Origin: JAOUEA01 sp963790335
Lineage (GTDB): Bacteria > Actinomycetota > UBA4738 > HRBIN12
Length of the DNA: 64,000 nucleotides
Direction of reading: 5' to 3'
NCBI GenBank assembly: GCA_963790335.1
Contig: CAWBOB010000005.1
Coordinates: 1 to 64,000 of the forward strand
Under the pieces are notes generated by a model. It searched no databases, had not been told where the DNA came from, and saw nothing but the letters and a program-made list of their open reading frames with translations. Positions 1 through 9,104 of this stretch are shown here, piece by piece. The first letter of the stretch is position 1; every line of letters begins with the position of its first letter. The position numbers and the translations under genes were made by a program.

Positions 1-36
1 TGACCGCGTGCACGTCGGGCTCCGGGCGGGCAGACT

Positions 37-324
37 GTGACGATGGACGACGCGGAGCTGTTGGCCCTGGCGGAGCAGGCCCTGACGGAGATCAAGGTGA
101 ACCAAGGGTTGTCGGAGCGGCATGCGAGCGTGTTGGCCGCGCTGCGCATCCGGCTGAAGGGAAGCGACCTGTCCTCGCTCGACGCGTTGCTCGAGGCGGC
201 GGACGAACCGGGCTCGCGCAATCTGGAGGACGAGGTGGCGGACGCCGAACGCCTCAGCGGGAGCAAGCCCTCGCTCGACGACATGCTAGCCGAGCCTCCC
301 AAGAAGCCCGACTGGCCGTCCTGA
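37..324 (+). CDS. Small acidic hypothetical protein (95 aa)
   Basis: I do not recognise this protein. It is soluble, helical in its first two thirds (Leu/Ala/Glu-rich, with LSSLDALLEAADE) and ends in a disordered Pro-rich tail (PPKKPDWPS). It starts with GTG at 37, or ATG at 43 two codons in; no strong ribosome site decides between them. No signal peptide or membrane segment is visible. It lies about 120 bases before the cyclase-domain regulator on the same strand and could belong to an operon entering from the left edge. Codon use (G/C third positions) is typical of a real gene here. Confidence 0.6.
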   Translation: MTMDDAELLALAEQALTEIKVNQGLSERHASVLAALRIRLKGSDLSSLDALLEAADEPGSRNLEDEVADAERLSGSKPSLDDMLAEPPKKPDWPS

Positions 325-443
325 TCTCTTGTTCCTCGCCGGGTCAGCCGATTGGCTCGGCCTGTCAGTATGTGTCGATCCGGGATGCAGGGATCCCATC
401 TCCCCGGAGTGCGTTAGCCTCGATCGACACGAAGGAGCCAGGA

Positions 444-2408
444 GTGCCGGTCGACCCCGCGACATCGGACCTCACGCATGCCGCGCGCGACGCCCTGGAA
501 CGGCACGCGTGGGACGAGGCGTTCGAGCTCTTCATGCGTGCCGATCGTCTGGGAGACCTCTCGGGTCCCGATCTCGAATCCCTGGCGGAGACTGCCTGGT
601 TCACGGCGCACGCCGACATCGGCACCGAAGCGAAAGAGCGGGCGTTCAAGATCTACCTCGCCGATGGCGACAAGATCCGAGCCGCCTATCTCGCCCTCAA
701 CCTCACGCAGTGGTACGCATACCGGGGGAAGACATCGATCGCCTCGGCGTGGGTGCGCCGTGGTGAGCGGCTCCTCGAGGGCGAGCCCGAGAGCTACGCG
801 CACGGCTACTTCGCGCTGTGTCGGAGCGAGGGAGCGAGGGAGGCCGGCGATGTCGACACCGCGATCGGTCTGGCCGAAGAGGCCGTCCAGATCGGCGGCA
901 GGACCGGTGACGCCGACCTGCAGGCACACGCGCTGACCGCCCTCGGCTCCCTTCGGATCGCCACAGGTCAGACGTCCGACGGCTTCGCGCTCATGGAAGA
1001 GGCCACGATCGCCGCCGTGAACGGCGAGCTCTCCCCCTGGGTCACCGGCGTCACGTACTGCACGATGATCTCGGCGTGCCGGGACCTCACCGACTATCGC
1101 CGCGCCAGCGAGTGGACCGAGGCCACCGAGCGTTGGTGTGAACGCCAGTCGGTGTCAGGTTTCCCCGGCGTCTGCCGCGTGCATCGAGCCGAGATCGTCG
1201 CGCTGAGCGGCGCCTGGGAGCGTGCCGAACGAGAGCTCCTGCGCGCGACCGACGAGCTCGCCCTATTCGATGCGACCCCTCCCCTCGCCGACGGCTTCTA
1301 CGCCATCGGGGAGATCAGGCTGCGCATGGGAGACCTGCAGGGTGCCGAGGAAGCTGTCCGGGAAGCGCACGCTCTCGGCCGATCTCCTGAGCCGGTGATG
1401 TCGCTGATCCGACTGGTCGAAGGCAAAGACCGGGCGGCCCTCGCATCGATCAACTCGGCGGTGGAGCAGCAGACGTGGGACCAGTGGACGAGGGCGCGAC
1501 TGCTTCCGGCTCAGATTCAGATCACGGTCGCCGTCGGTGACCTGGCGCGTGCGCGGTCGGCGGCCGAGGAGCTGGCACGGCTCGTCCAGACCTACGAGTC
1601 GCCCGCGCTGCACGCCAACAAGCACGAAGCGTTCGGACGCGTGCTCCACGCCGAGGGCGACCATGCCACGGCCGCCCAGGAACTGCGGACCGCGATCCGC
1701 GATTGGCGGGAGGTGTCGGCCCCATATGAGGTCGCGAGGGTGCGAGTCCTGCTCTCTGCCGCGCTGCGAGCGATGCGCGACGAAGAGGCAGCCGACCTCG
1801 AGCTCGGCGTTGCCCGCGACGAGTTCGTCCGATTGGGCGCCCGGCTGGACGCGGCGGATGCCGAGCGGGCGATACGGACGGCCGCCGAGCGGCGAGCCGC
1901 CCCCACCCAGATCAGGAAGACCCTCTTGTTCACCGACATCGTCGGATCGACGAACCTTGCTGAGCTCCTGGGCGACGCGTCGTGGGAACGCCTGCTTCGA
2001 TGGCACGACGACACGCTGCGGACCCTCTTCGCACGCAGCGGCGGCGAGGTCGTGAGCTCCACCGGCGACGGGTTCTTCGTGGCGTTCGACTCCGCCCAGC
2101 GGGGGATCGACTGCGCGATCGCGATCCAGCGGGCCCTCGGAGAGCATCGCCGAACGAGCGGGTTCGCTCCCTCCGTGCGGATCGGCATACACGCCGCCGA
2201 TGCCAATCGCCGAGGCGACGACTACAGCGGCATGGGCGTGCACGTGGCAGCGAGGGTAGCGGCGCTGGGCGGGGAAGGGGAGATCGTCGTCACCGCCAGC
2301 ACCCTGGAAGAGGCCGATGGCGTGGCCGCATCGGAACCTCGGGAGATCCCACTCAAGGGCGTGACCGAACCAGTGAGCGTCGCCTCGGTGGCCTGGGATC
2401 GCGACTAG
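444..2408 (+). CDS. TPR protein with C-terminal adenylate/guanylate cyclase domain
   Basis: This is a cytosolic sensor-type protein of about 654 residues. Residues 15-480 are Ala/Glu/Arg-rich helical repeats of TPR type. Residues 490-650 form a class III nucleotide cyclase domain with FTDIVGST, whose Asp binds metal, the second metal Asp in SSTGDGFF, and VHVAARV in the region that carries the Asn/Arg pair in true cyclases. Here His replaces the usual Asn, as in many actinobacterial cyclase-like regulators, so activity is uncertain. I chose GTG 444 because GAAGGAG lies just upstream; an in-frame start at 372 would add 24 unlikely residues. It converges with the regulator at 2467-5541, which carries the same domain at its N-terminus. 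Confidence 0.85.
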   Translation: MPVDPATSDLTHAARDALERHAWDEAFELFMRADRLGDLSGPDLESLAETAWFTAHADIGTEAKERAFKIYLADGDKIRAAYLALNLTQWYAYRGKTSIASAWVRRGERLLEGEPESYAHGYFALCRSEGAREAGDVDTAIGLAEEAVQIGGRTGDADLQAHALTALGSLRIATGQTSDGFALMEEATIAAVNGELSPWVTGVTYCTMISACRDLTDYRRASEWTEATERWCERQSVSGFPGVCRVHRAEIVALSGAWERAERELLRATDELALFDATPPLADGFYAIGEIRLRMGDLQGAEEAVREAHALGRSPEPVMSLIRLVEGKDRAALASINSAVEQQTWDQWTRARLLPAQIQITVAVGDLARARSAAEELARLVQTYESPALHANKHEAFGRVLHAEGDHATAAQELRTAIRDWREVSAPYEVARVRVLLSAALRAMRDEEAADLELGVARDEFVRLGARLDAADAERAIRTAAERRAAPTQIRKTLLFTDIVGSTNLAELLGDASWERLLRWHDDTLRTLFARSGGEVVSSTGDGFFVAFDSAQRGIDCAIAIQRALGEHRRTSGFAPSVRIGIHAADANRRGDDYSGMGVHVAARVAALGGEGEIVVTASTLEEADGVAASEPREIPLKGVTEPVSVASVAWDRD

Positions 2409-2466
2409 ATCATCGACCCCAGGTCGACGCTCCAAGCGCCGGACTACACTCGAGGTCAGTGGCTCG

Positions 2467-5400
2467 TCATTGAGGTTCGTTCGCCCGGGGGAGCGCCTCG
2501 AGGATCCCGCGAGCCTCGACGACGTCGGGCGTGTCGGATCCGCCGGTGACCGAGCCGAACACCGCACGCAGCGCCTCGTGCTCCGACTCCGACGGTTCGC
2601 CGGCCGCGCGACGGAGCTCGGCGAGCCGCGTGGCGGCACGGAGCTGCCACATGCGAGCCCCCGCCGCGTCCGCAGCGTCGAACGCGTGGCGGAACCACCC
2701 CCCGGCATCGCCGCTTGCCGGCGCCTCGACGAGGAGATCGCCCTTGACCAACGGGAGCTGCGGGTACAGCACGTTGTCGCGACCCCGCATGAGCTCGATC
2801 GCCTCGTCGATGGGGTCGAGCGCTTCCTCCGCCCGGTCCGCCATGCCGAGCCCCCTCGCCCGAACGGAGAGCAACAGCGGCCAGAACACCGGCGGCGTCG
2901 TGAGGTCCTGGTAGCGCCCGAAGCCCTGGTCGCTGAGCGCCATGCCCTGCTCCGGACGGCCGCCGGCGGCCTCCGCCACCCCCAGGAAGATCTGCGCGAG
3001 CGCCTTCCACACCTGGTAGTCGTGCTCCTCGGCGATCTCGAGCACCGCAGAGGCGCGCTCGTGCACGCGCTGCCAGTCGCGGCGCCACATGTCGAGGAAC
3101 GCCACGTGGAAGAGCGCGTATGCGGCGCTGTACGGATGGCCCAGCTCCTCGGCGATCTGCAGCGCCCTCGCACCCCGCTCGACCGCCTGGTCGGGGCGAC
3201 CGATCGACCACAGCACGAACGCCGAGGTCGTACAGGGCACGATGCCGGGGCTCGCGCCCAGCCGCAGCCGGCCGGAGGCGCGCTGACCAGGATCGAAGAG
3301 CCCGATCGCCCGGTCGAGGTGCTCGAGCCCCTCATCCACCTGCCCGAGCGAGACGAGGTTCGTGCCGATGCGCAGGTGTCCTTCGGCCTGGAGCGCGGCA
3401 TCGCGCTGGCGCTCGGCGAGGTCGAGGAGCTTGCGCCCGACCGCGAGGCCCTTGTCGAACTCGCCTCGGTACAGGTGGAAGCTCGCCAGGCTCCGCAGCA
3501 GCGGCAACGCCTCCGACGGCGCACCGGTCTCATCGAGTTGGGCGAGCGCGCTCGCGTAGGTCTCCTCGACCTCCGGGGTGTAGCCGCGGATCGCCATGAG
3601 CCCCCGGGCGAGGCTCGTGCGCAGCGTGATCTCCTCCCGGGCACGCTCCACGGTCGACGGCGCCTTCGACAGCACCCCCAACAGATCGTTCGTGAGCTCG
3701 ATCGCCCCGTGGTACCAACCCCGGTCGTCGTGCAACGCCCACAGCGCGTCGAGCATCGCGTCGAGCCGCTCGAGGTCGCCGGCTTCGACCCAGGTGCGCC
3801 ATGCCTCGCGCAGGTTGCCGAGGTCGGCTTCCAGCTCGGCGAGCGCCGAGGCCCGGTCGGGTCCCGAGAGCCGTGCACGATGCTCTCGCGCCATGTCGGC
3901 GTAGTGCTCGGCGTGGGCCGTGCGCATGGCCTCGCGCAGCGCCGGCTCCTCGTCGGCTCGCCCGGTCGCGTACTCGCGGATCGTGCCGAGCATCGCGAGC
4001 CGCCGGTGACCCTGCTCGTCGAGGCTGCGGATGAGGCTCTTGTCGACGAGGGAGACGAGGCGATCGAGCACCGCGATCCCGTCGAGGCTCGCGATGCGGG
4101 CGGCGACCGCCTCCACCGACTCGATGCGCGCCGACTCGAAGACCGAGAAGAGCACGAAGATCGCCCGCTCGTCGTCGTCGAGCAGGCGCTCGCTCCACTC
4201 GATCGTGCTCCGCAACGTCTGCTGGCGCGCCGGGAGGTCGCGGGTTCCCGATGCGCCCAGCACGCCGACATGGTCGCGCAACCGGTCCCGGAGCTCCTGC
4301 GGCGAGAACAGCGCGAGACGGGCGGTCGCGAGCTCGATCGCGAGCGGAAGGCCGTCGAGCCGGCCGCAGATCTCGGCGACGGCCACGGCATCGTCATCGG
4401 TCAGCTCGAGCCCGGGGCGCACGTCGCGCGCTCGCTCGACGAACAACCGGCCGGCCTCTGACCCGGCCACCGCCTCCCTGGGGGCGAGCCCTGCCTGCGG
4501 GAGGCCGAGGGGCGGCACCGGCACGAGGCGCTCTCCCCGGATCCTGAGGCCTTCCCTGGTGGTCACGAGGATCGTGAGCTCACCGCATGCCTGCATCAGC
4601 TCGGCGACTCCCCCCGCCGCGTCGATCACCTGCTCGAGGTTGTCGAGCACGAGCAGCAAGCGTCGGGTCGCGAGATGGTCACGGAGCGTCGCGAGGGGTC
4701 CGTCCGAGGCGTCGCCGGTGACCCCCACGACCCGGGCGATGGCGTCGAACGCAGCGTCCGCGTCAGTCACGGGAGCGAGGTCGACGAAGTAGAGGCCGTC
4801 GGTCCAACGGTCGGCCTGCTCGGCGGCTGCCTGCAGCGCGAGCCGCGTCTTGCCGATGCCGCCCGGCCCGATCAGGGTCACCAGGCGTACGGCGGCGTCG
4901 GCGAGCAGGTCGCCGACCATCCGGAGCTCCGCCTCCCGCCCGACGAACTCCGACGTCTGCGTCGGCAGGTTCGTCGGGCGTCCGGACAGCGTCGACAGCG
5001 GCGGGAAGTCACGCTCGAGCCCCGGATGCGTGACCTGGAAGATCCGTTCCGCCTGCAGCAGATCCTTCAGCCGATGCTCGCCGAGGTCGAGCAGCGCCAC
5101 GTCGTCGGGCAAGCCTCGATCGGTGAGCTGCGCGACGTTCGCGGAGACCAGCACCTGGCCCCCGTGTCCGGCCGCGGCGACCCTGGCGGCGCGATGCACG
5201 TCGACCCCGACGTACGACCCGCCGCCGATCCGCCCCTCGCCCGTGTGCAGGCCCATCCGCACACGGATGCGCCCGTCGTCGGGCCACGCATGCCGCTCGA
5301 GCGCGACCTGGGCGTCGACCGCGGCGCGCAGCGCCTCGGACGCGGTGCGGAAGACGACGAAGAAGGAATCGCCCTCGGTGCCGACGACCAGCCCTCCGTG

Positions 5401-5541
5401 GTCGTCTACGGCCGAGCGCACGATCGCGTGGTGTTGCTCGAGGAGGCCCGGATACGCGTCGCCGGATCGCTGAACCAGGCGCGTGCTTCCCTCGATGTCG
5501 CTGAACAGGAACGTCACGGTTCCCGTCGGGAGTGCGGTCAC
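2467..5541 (-). CDS. Cyclase-domain/NB-ARC ATPase/TPR regulator
   Basis: This large cytosolic STAND-type protein has about 1024 residues. Residues 1-170 are a class III cyclase domain (FLFSDIEGST, GTEGDSFF, DVHRAARV). Residues 190-480 are an NB-ARC-like ATPase with Walker A GPGGIGKT near residue 222, a Walker B-like LLLVLDNLEQ, and LPLAIELA. The rest is TPR-like helical repeat. Family members couple a signal read by the repeats to ATP-driven switching; the target is unknown. GTG 5541 gives the start (V)TALPTGTVTFLF that is standard for the family; GTG 5550 is an alternative. It is divergent from the DUF2975 gene across about 110 bases. No frame break is needed. Confidence 0.88.
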   Translation of the reverse strand: MTALPTGTVTFLFSDIEGSTRLVQRSGDAYPGLLEQHHAIVRSAVDDHGGLVVGTEGDSFFVVFRTASEALRAAVDAQVALERHAWPDDGRIRVRMGLHTGEGRIGGGSYVGVDVHRAARVAAAGHGGQVLVSANVAQLTDRGLPDDVALLDLGEHRLKDLLQAERIFQVTHPGLERDFPPLSTLSGRPTNLPTQTSEFVGREAELRMVGDLLADAAVRLVTLIGPGGIGKTRLALQAAAEQADRWTDGLYFVDLAPVTDADAAFDAIARVVGVTGDASDGPLATLRDHLATRRLLLVLDNLEQVIDAAGGVAELMQACGELTILVTTREGLRIRGERLVPVPPLGLPQAGLAPREAVAGSEAGRLFVERARDVRPGLELTDDDAVAVAEICGRLDGLPLAIELATARLALFSPQELRDRLRDHVGVLGASGTRDLPARQQTLRSTIEWSERLLDDDERAIFVLFSVFESARIESVEAVAARIASLDGIAVLDRLVSLVDKSLIRSLDEQGHRRLAMLGTIREYATGRADEEPALREAMRTAHAEHYADMAREHRARLSGPDRASALAELEADLGNLREAWRTWVEAGDLERLDAMLDALWALHDDRGWYHGAIELTNDLLGVLSKAPSTVERAREEITLRTSLARGLMAIRGYTPEVEETYASALAQLDETGAPSEALPLLRSLASFHLYRGEFDKGLAVGRKLLDLAERQRDAALQAEGHLRIGTNLVSLGQVDEGLEHLDRAIGLFDPGQRASGRLRLGASPGIVPCTTSAFVLWSIGRPDQAVERGARALQIAEELGHPYSAAYALFHVAFLDMWRRDWQRVHERASAVLEIAEEHDYQVWKALAQIFLGVAEAAGGRPEQGMALSDQGFGRYQDLTTPPVFWPLLLSVRARGLGMADRAEEALDPIDEAIELMRGRDNVLYPQLPLVKGDLLVEAPASGDAGGWFRHAFDAADAAGARMWQLRAATRLAELRRAAGEPSESEHEALRAVFGSVTGGSDTPDVVEARGILEALPRANEPQ

Positions 5542-5597
5542 ATCGTGCACGGGGTCATCATGACGCAGGCGCCCCCTCCCGCGCGTCCTTCCGTGTC

Positions 5598-5640
5598 TAT
5601 CGATTATCGATGTATAGTCACCGAGTATCGATCTATCGAA
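5598..5640. promoter_or_regulatory. Array of TATCGAT boxes before the DUF2975/HTH pair
   Basis: TATCGAT occurs exactly at 5598, 5605 and 5626, and as TATCGAA at 5634. The two pairs are spaced 28 and 29 bases apart, close to three helical turns. A -10-like TATAGT lies between the pairs at 5613-5618, and GAAGGAG follows at 5639. The AT-rich block stands out in GC-rich DNA. By inference it is the operator of the small Cro/C1 protein encoded two genes down, which would make the pair self-regulated. Confidence 0.6.
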
Positions 5641-5649
5641 GGAGCGCTC

Positions 5650-6147
5650 ATGGGAGATCTGACCGTCCTCACGTTGCGCATCGTGCTCGCGATGCTGCTC
5701 GCAGGCTCGTTGTTCGTACAGGGAGTGATGGTGCCGCTGCTGGCCACCGACCTGAACGAGCTGGACCCCGACTACGCCTACCTGCGCACCCCGCTCTTGG
5801 TCATCGCGGTCCTCGGCATCGTGACCATCCAGGTCGTCCTGGTCTGCGTGTGGCGGCTGCTCACGATGGTGCGGCGGGGCACGGTGTTCTCCGATGCCGC
5901 CTTCCGGTACGTGGACGTCGTGATCGGCGCGGTCTCGGCGGCTTCCCTGCTCACGTTCGGGCTCGGCGTCGTCCTCGCGCCGGGCGAGGCCGTTGCTCCG
6001 GGCATCGTGCTCCTGATCGGCGGGGCGGGCGTGCTGGTCGCCGGGATCGCCCTGATCGTGCTCGTGATGCGGATGTTGCTCGTGCAGGCGGTCGCCCGCG
6101 ACGCCGAGGCGCACCACCTGCAGGCCGAGCTGGACGAGGTGATCTGA
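5650..6147 (+). CDS. DUF2975 family membrane protein
   Basis: This 165-residue integral membrane protein has four hydrophobic segments, at about residues 7-29, 45-70, 85-110 and 117-142. The spacing and the motif RRGTVFSDAAFRYVD fit DUF2975, a family of unknown function regularly encoded beside a small Cro/C1-type HTH gene. ATG 5650 has GAAGGAG seven bases upstream. The stop overlaps the next start by one base (TGATG), so translation of the HTH gene is probably coupled. The promoter carries TATCGAT boxes. Confidence 0.85.
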   Translation: MGDLTVLTLRIVLAMLLAGSLFVQGVMVPLLATDLNELDPDYAYLRTPLLVIAVLGIVTIQVVLVCVWRLLTMVRRGTVFSDAAFRYVDVVIGAVSAASLLTFGLGVVLAPGEAVAPGIVLLIGGAGVLVAGIALIVLVMRMLLVQAVARDAEAHHLQAELDEVI

Positions 6148-6356
6148 TGCCGATCGTCGTCGACATCGACGTGATGCTGGCCAGGCGCAAGATGTCGGTG
6201 GGAACGCTCGCCGAACGGGTCGGCATCACGCCTGCCAACCTCGCCGTGCTCAAGAACGGCCGTGCCAAGGCGGTGCGCTTCACCACGCTCGCCGCACTCT
6301 GCGCCGCGCTCGGGTGCCAACCCGGGGACCTGCTGCGCTGGGAGCCCGACCGCTGA
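6147..6356 (+). CDS. Small Cro/C1-type HTH repressor (YozG-like)
   Basis: This 69-residue protein is almost entirely one helix-turn-helix domain: LARRKMSVGTLAERVG, then ITPANLAVLKNGRAKAV, then LAALCAALGCQPGDLL. It has the size and the LGCQPGDLLRWEPD ending of YozG-like regulators that accompany DUF2975 proteins. It overlaps the membrane gene by one base. By inference it binds the TATCGAT boxes upstream of the pair and is held or released by its membrane partner. Confidence 0.88.
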   Translation: MPIVVDIDVMLARRKMSVGTLAERVGITPANLAVLKNGRAKAVRFTTLAALCAALGCQPGDLLRWEPDR

Positions 6357-6422
6357 ACGGACGATCGCTGTCGAGCTGAGCCGAACCCCAGGCATGTCGG
6401 TGGTCGATGCGAGCATCGACCG

Positions 6423-7613
6423 GTGGCTCGCGAGGGCACGATCCTGCACGCCGACGCCGACTCCTTCTACGCGTCGGTCGAGCAGCGCGACGACCCCGCG
6501 CTGCGGGGTCGCCCCGTCATCGTCGGAGGCGGCGTCGTGCTCGCGGCCAGCTACGAGGCCAAGGCGTTCGGTGTGCGAACCCCGATGGGCGAGACGCAGG
6601 CGCGACGCCTGTGCCCGCAGGCGATCGTCGTCAGACCTCGCATGCAGGCCTACAGCGACGCGAGCACAGCGATGTTCGCGGTCTTCCACGACACCACGCC
6701 CCTCGTGGAAGGCCTCTCCATCGACGAGGCGTTCCTCGACGTCGGCGGGCTGCGCCGCATCTCGGGCACGCCGACCGAGATCGCGGTGCGCCTGCGTCGG
6801 AACGTGCTCGAGCGGGTCGGGATCCGCGTCACGGTGGGGGTGGCACGAACCAAGTTCCTGGCGAAGGTGGCCAGTGGCGTCGCCAAACCCGACGGTCTCC
6901 TCGTCGTTCCGGTCGACGACGAGCTCGCGTTCTTGCACGCACTGCCGGTCGAGCGACTGTGGGGCGTCGGACCCGTGACGGCGAGGAAGCTCCGGGAGCG
7001 CTCGATCACCACCGTCGCACAGGTGGCGGAGCTCGGCGAGCCCGCACTGGTCCGCATCGTGGGCCGGGGGGCCGGGCGGCACCTCGACGCCCTCGCGCAC
7101 AACCGCGATCCACGCCGGGTGGAGGTCGGTCGCCGTCGTCGTTCGATCGGCACCCAGCGCGCGCTCGGCCGCCGTCGGCGGTCACCCGAGGCGCTCGATG
7201 CCGACCTTCTCGCGTTGGTCGACCGGCTCGCCCGCCGTCTGCGGGGCGCGCACCGCGTCTGTCGAACGGTCACGCTGCGGCTTCGGTTCGACGACTTCAC
7301 GCGGGCGACGCGTTCACACACCGTGCCCGAGGCGACGGCCGACACGGTGACGCTGCTGTCGGCCGGCCGCACACTGCTCGCCAACGCCCTCCCCGAGATC
7401 GAGCGCCGAGGCATCACGCTGATCGGCATCACGTTCAGCAACCTGTTCGGTGACGACGCGGTCCAGCTGGCGCTGCCCTTCGACGGCGTGCCGGCGTCAG
7501 CGATCGACGCGACCCTCGACAGCCTGCGCGATCGGTTCGGGTCGTCGGCGGTCACGAGAGGTGTGCTCCTCGGACGGCACGAGGGGCTTCGGGTCCCGCT
7601 GCTCCCCGATTGA
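6423..7613 (+). CDS. dinB: DNA polymerase IV (Y-family, translesion)
   Basis: This 396-residue error-prone polymerase copies past damaged bases. The palm carries HADADSFYASVEQ, with the first metal Asp and the Phe/Tyr steric-gate region, and GLSIDEAFLD, with the catalytic Asp-Glu pair. GVARTKFLAKVASGVAKPDG is the conserved fingers/palm stretch. VERLWGVGPVTARKL is the thumb HhH motif. The C-terminal QLALPF matches the sliding-clamp binding peptide. Length is usual. The GTG at 6423 is the only good start; no LexA-type box could be called by eye. Confidence 0.95.
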   Translation: MAREGTILHADADSFYASVEQRDDPALRGRPVIVGGGVVLAASYEAKAFGVRTPMGETQARRLCPQAIVVRPRMQAYSDASTAMFAVFHDTTPLVEGLSIDEAFLDVGGLRRISGTPTEIAVRLRRNVLERVGIRVTVGVARTKFLAKVASGVAKPDGLLVVPVDDELAFLHALPVERLWGVGPVTARKLRERSITTVAQVAELGEPALVRIVGRGAGRHLDALAHNRDPRRVEVGRRRRSIGTQRALGRRRRSPEALDADLLALVDRLARRLRGAHRVCRTVTLRLRFDDFTRATRSHTVPEATADTVTLLSAGRTLLANALPEIERRGITLIGITFSNLFGDDAVQLALPFDGVPASAIDATLDSLRDRFGSSAVTRGVLLGRHEGLRVPLLPD

Positions 7614-7709
7614 GGGATACGCGCCGGTTCCCCTCCGTCGCGTCGGATTTGACCGCTGGCGGATCAGGTGGTAAGCCGTGGTCCTGCCCGCCTGGAGTGG
7701 AGGTACACC

Positions 7710-9008
7710 ATGTCCTCTCGTCAGGCGATCCCCGCGACGCCACGAAGCCGGATCGTGGCACTCGCCGTGATCTCGATGATCGCGTCGACGACCCTCGTGG
7801 CGCTGCCCGGCTCCCCGGCCGCTGCCGCATCCGCCGATCCTGCGGTGATCGGGGATTGGAACGAGGTCGCCGTCGCCACGATCGTGACCGATGCCGGCAA
7901 GGCCAGCGTCGAAGCGTTCATGTGGTTCGCGTACGAGCAGGCTGCCGTCTACAACGCGGTCGTCGGCATCACGCGTCGCTACGAGCTCTACCGGTGGAAC
8001 TCGCTCGGCCCGCGATGGGCCTCACCCGAGGCGGCGGCGGCGACCGCGGCCCACGACATCCTGATGAAGTACTTCCCAGCCTCGGAAACTCGCCTGTCCG
8101 ACGCGCTGACCGCGTCGCTGGACGCGATCCCCGACGGCGACGCCAAGGACGCCGGCATCGAGTACGGCGCGCGGGCCGCCCTCCGGATCATCGGGTTGCG
8201 GGCCGACGACGGCCGGTTCGCGAACGTGCCCTTCGACGAGCCACCCGCGCCAGGCGTGTGGCGACCGACGCCGCCGACGCTCACACCGTTCTTCGGAACG
8301 TGGTTGGCCAAGCTCGATCCGTTCGTCACCCAGTCGCCCAGCGGGTTCCGGCCCGGCCCGCCGCCAGGGCTGCGGAGCGACGTCTACACCCGCGAGTTCC
8401 GCGAGGTGAAGCGGCTCGGCTCCGTCGACTCGACGGCGCGCAGCCCGGGGCAGACGAAGACGGCATTGTTCTTCTCCGACGTCGGGATCGGTGGGTTCCA
8501 GGCCGGCATGCGTGACACGGTGGCGAGGCGAGACCTCGACATCAGCGAGGCCGCGCGCCTCTTCGCCGCGGTCGACCTCTCGATCATCGACGCGGCGATC
8601 GCGGTGTGGGACGCCAAGCTCTACTACGCCTGGTGGCGGCCGATCACGGCGATCCAGCTCGCGAACACCGACGGGAACCCCGACACGACACGCGACTCGG
8701 ACTGGACACCACTCGTCGTGACTCCGCCCTACCCGGACTACCCGAGCGGGCTCTGCGGAGCGATGGCAGCCGCGAGCCGGGCGATGGCCGGCGTGCTCGA
8801 CATCGGTCGCGGCAGGATCGACGTCACCATGACGTCTGTCGCTGCGGGCCAGACGCGCCACTACACGTCGAAGGCGGATCTGCTGCGCGATGCGATCGAC
8901 GCCCGGGTCTGGTCGGGCCTCCACTTCCGCACGGCCGACCGCGTCGCCGTCGACATCGGCACGCTGGTGGCACGTCGGGCGCTCGCCAACTGGTTCCAGC
9001 CGGCATAG
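7710..9008 (+). CDS. Secreted vanadium-dependent haloperoxidase-like protein
   Basis: This 432-residue protein has a Sec signal peptide (hydrophobic core to about residue 33, cleavage near AAAASA). It belongs to the vanadium haloperoxidase/PAP2 fold, which oxidises halides with peroxide or hydrolyses phosphate. The first anion-binding motif KLYYAWWRP (K303, R310) is intact, as are R399 and H405 in the last motif (RVWSGLHFR). The middle motif, normally PSGH with the acid-base His, reads PSGL at 345-348. GTGGAGG precedes ATG 7710. A strong hairpin follows the stop. The Leu substitution could change or abolish halide oxidation. Confidence 0.85.
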   Translation: MSSRQAIPATPRSRIVALAVISMIASTTLVALPGSPAAAASADPAVIGDWNEVAVATIVTDAGKASVEAFMWFAYEQAAVYNAVVGITRRYELYRWNSLGPRWASPEAAAATAAHDILMKYFPASETRLSDALTASLDAIPDGDAKDAGIEYGARAALRIIGLRADDGRFANVPFDEPPAPGVWRPTPPTLTPFFGTWLAKLDPFVTQSPSGFRPGPPPGLRSDVYTREFREVKRLGSVDSTARSPGQTKTALFFSDVGIGGFQAGMRDTVARRDLDISEAARLFAAVDLSIIDAAIAVWDAKLYYAWWRPITAIQLANTDGNPDTTRDSDWTPLVVTPPYPDYPSGLCGAMAAASRAMAGVLDIGRGRIDVTMTSVAAGQTRHYTSKADLLRDAIDARVWSGLHFRTADRVAVDIGTLVARRALANWFQPA

Positions 9009-9017
9009 CGCGGGCCA

Positions 9018-9047
9018 GGGGCGGCCGAGCCACGCATCGGCCGCCCC
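9018..9047 (+). terminator. Hairpin terminator after haloperoxidase gene
   Basis: GGGGCGGCCGA at 9018-9028 pairs perfectly with TCGGCCGCCCC at 9037-9047 around an eight-base loop, ten bases after the haloperoxidase stop. There is only a short T pair afterwards, as is common in high-GC bacteria. Confidence 0.7.
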
Positions 9048-9104
9048 GTTCCCCGGTCAGGCCTGCTGACGTCTGACATCGGAGCACTATGCTCGGCGCT
9101 GCCC

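Noticed and set aside
1263..4397. Very long open frame on the minus strand (over 1000 codons)
   Set aside because: It runs antisense to the first cyclase regulator and then in a different minus-strand frame across the second; the product is almost only Arg/Ser/Pro/Thr, typical of a shadow frame in GC-rich DNA.
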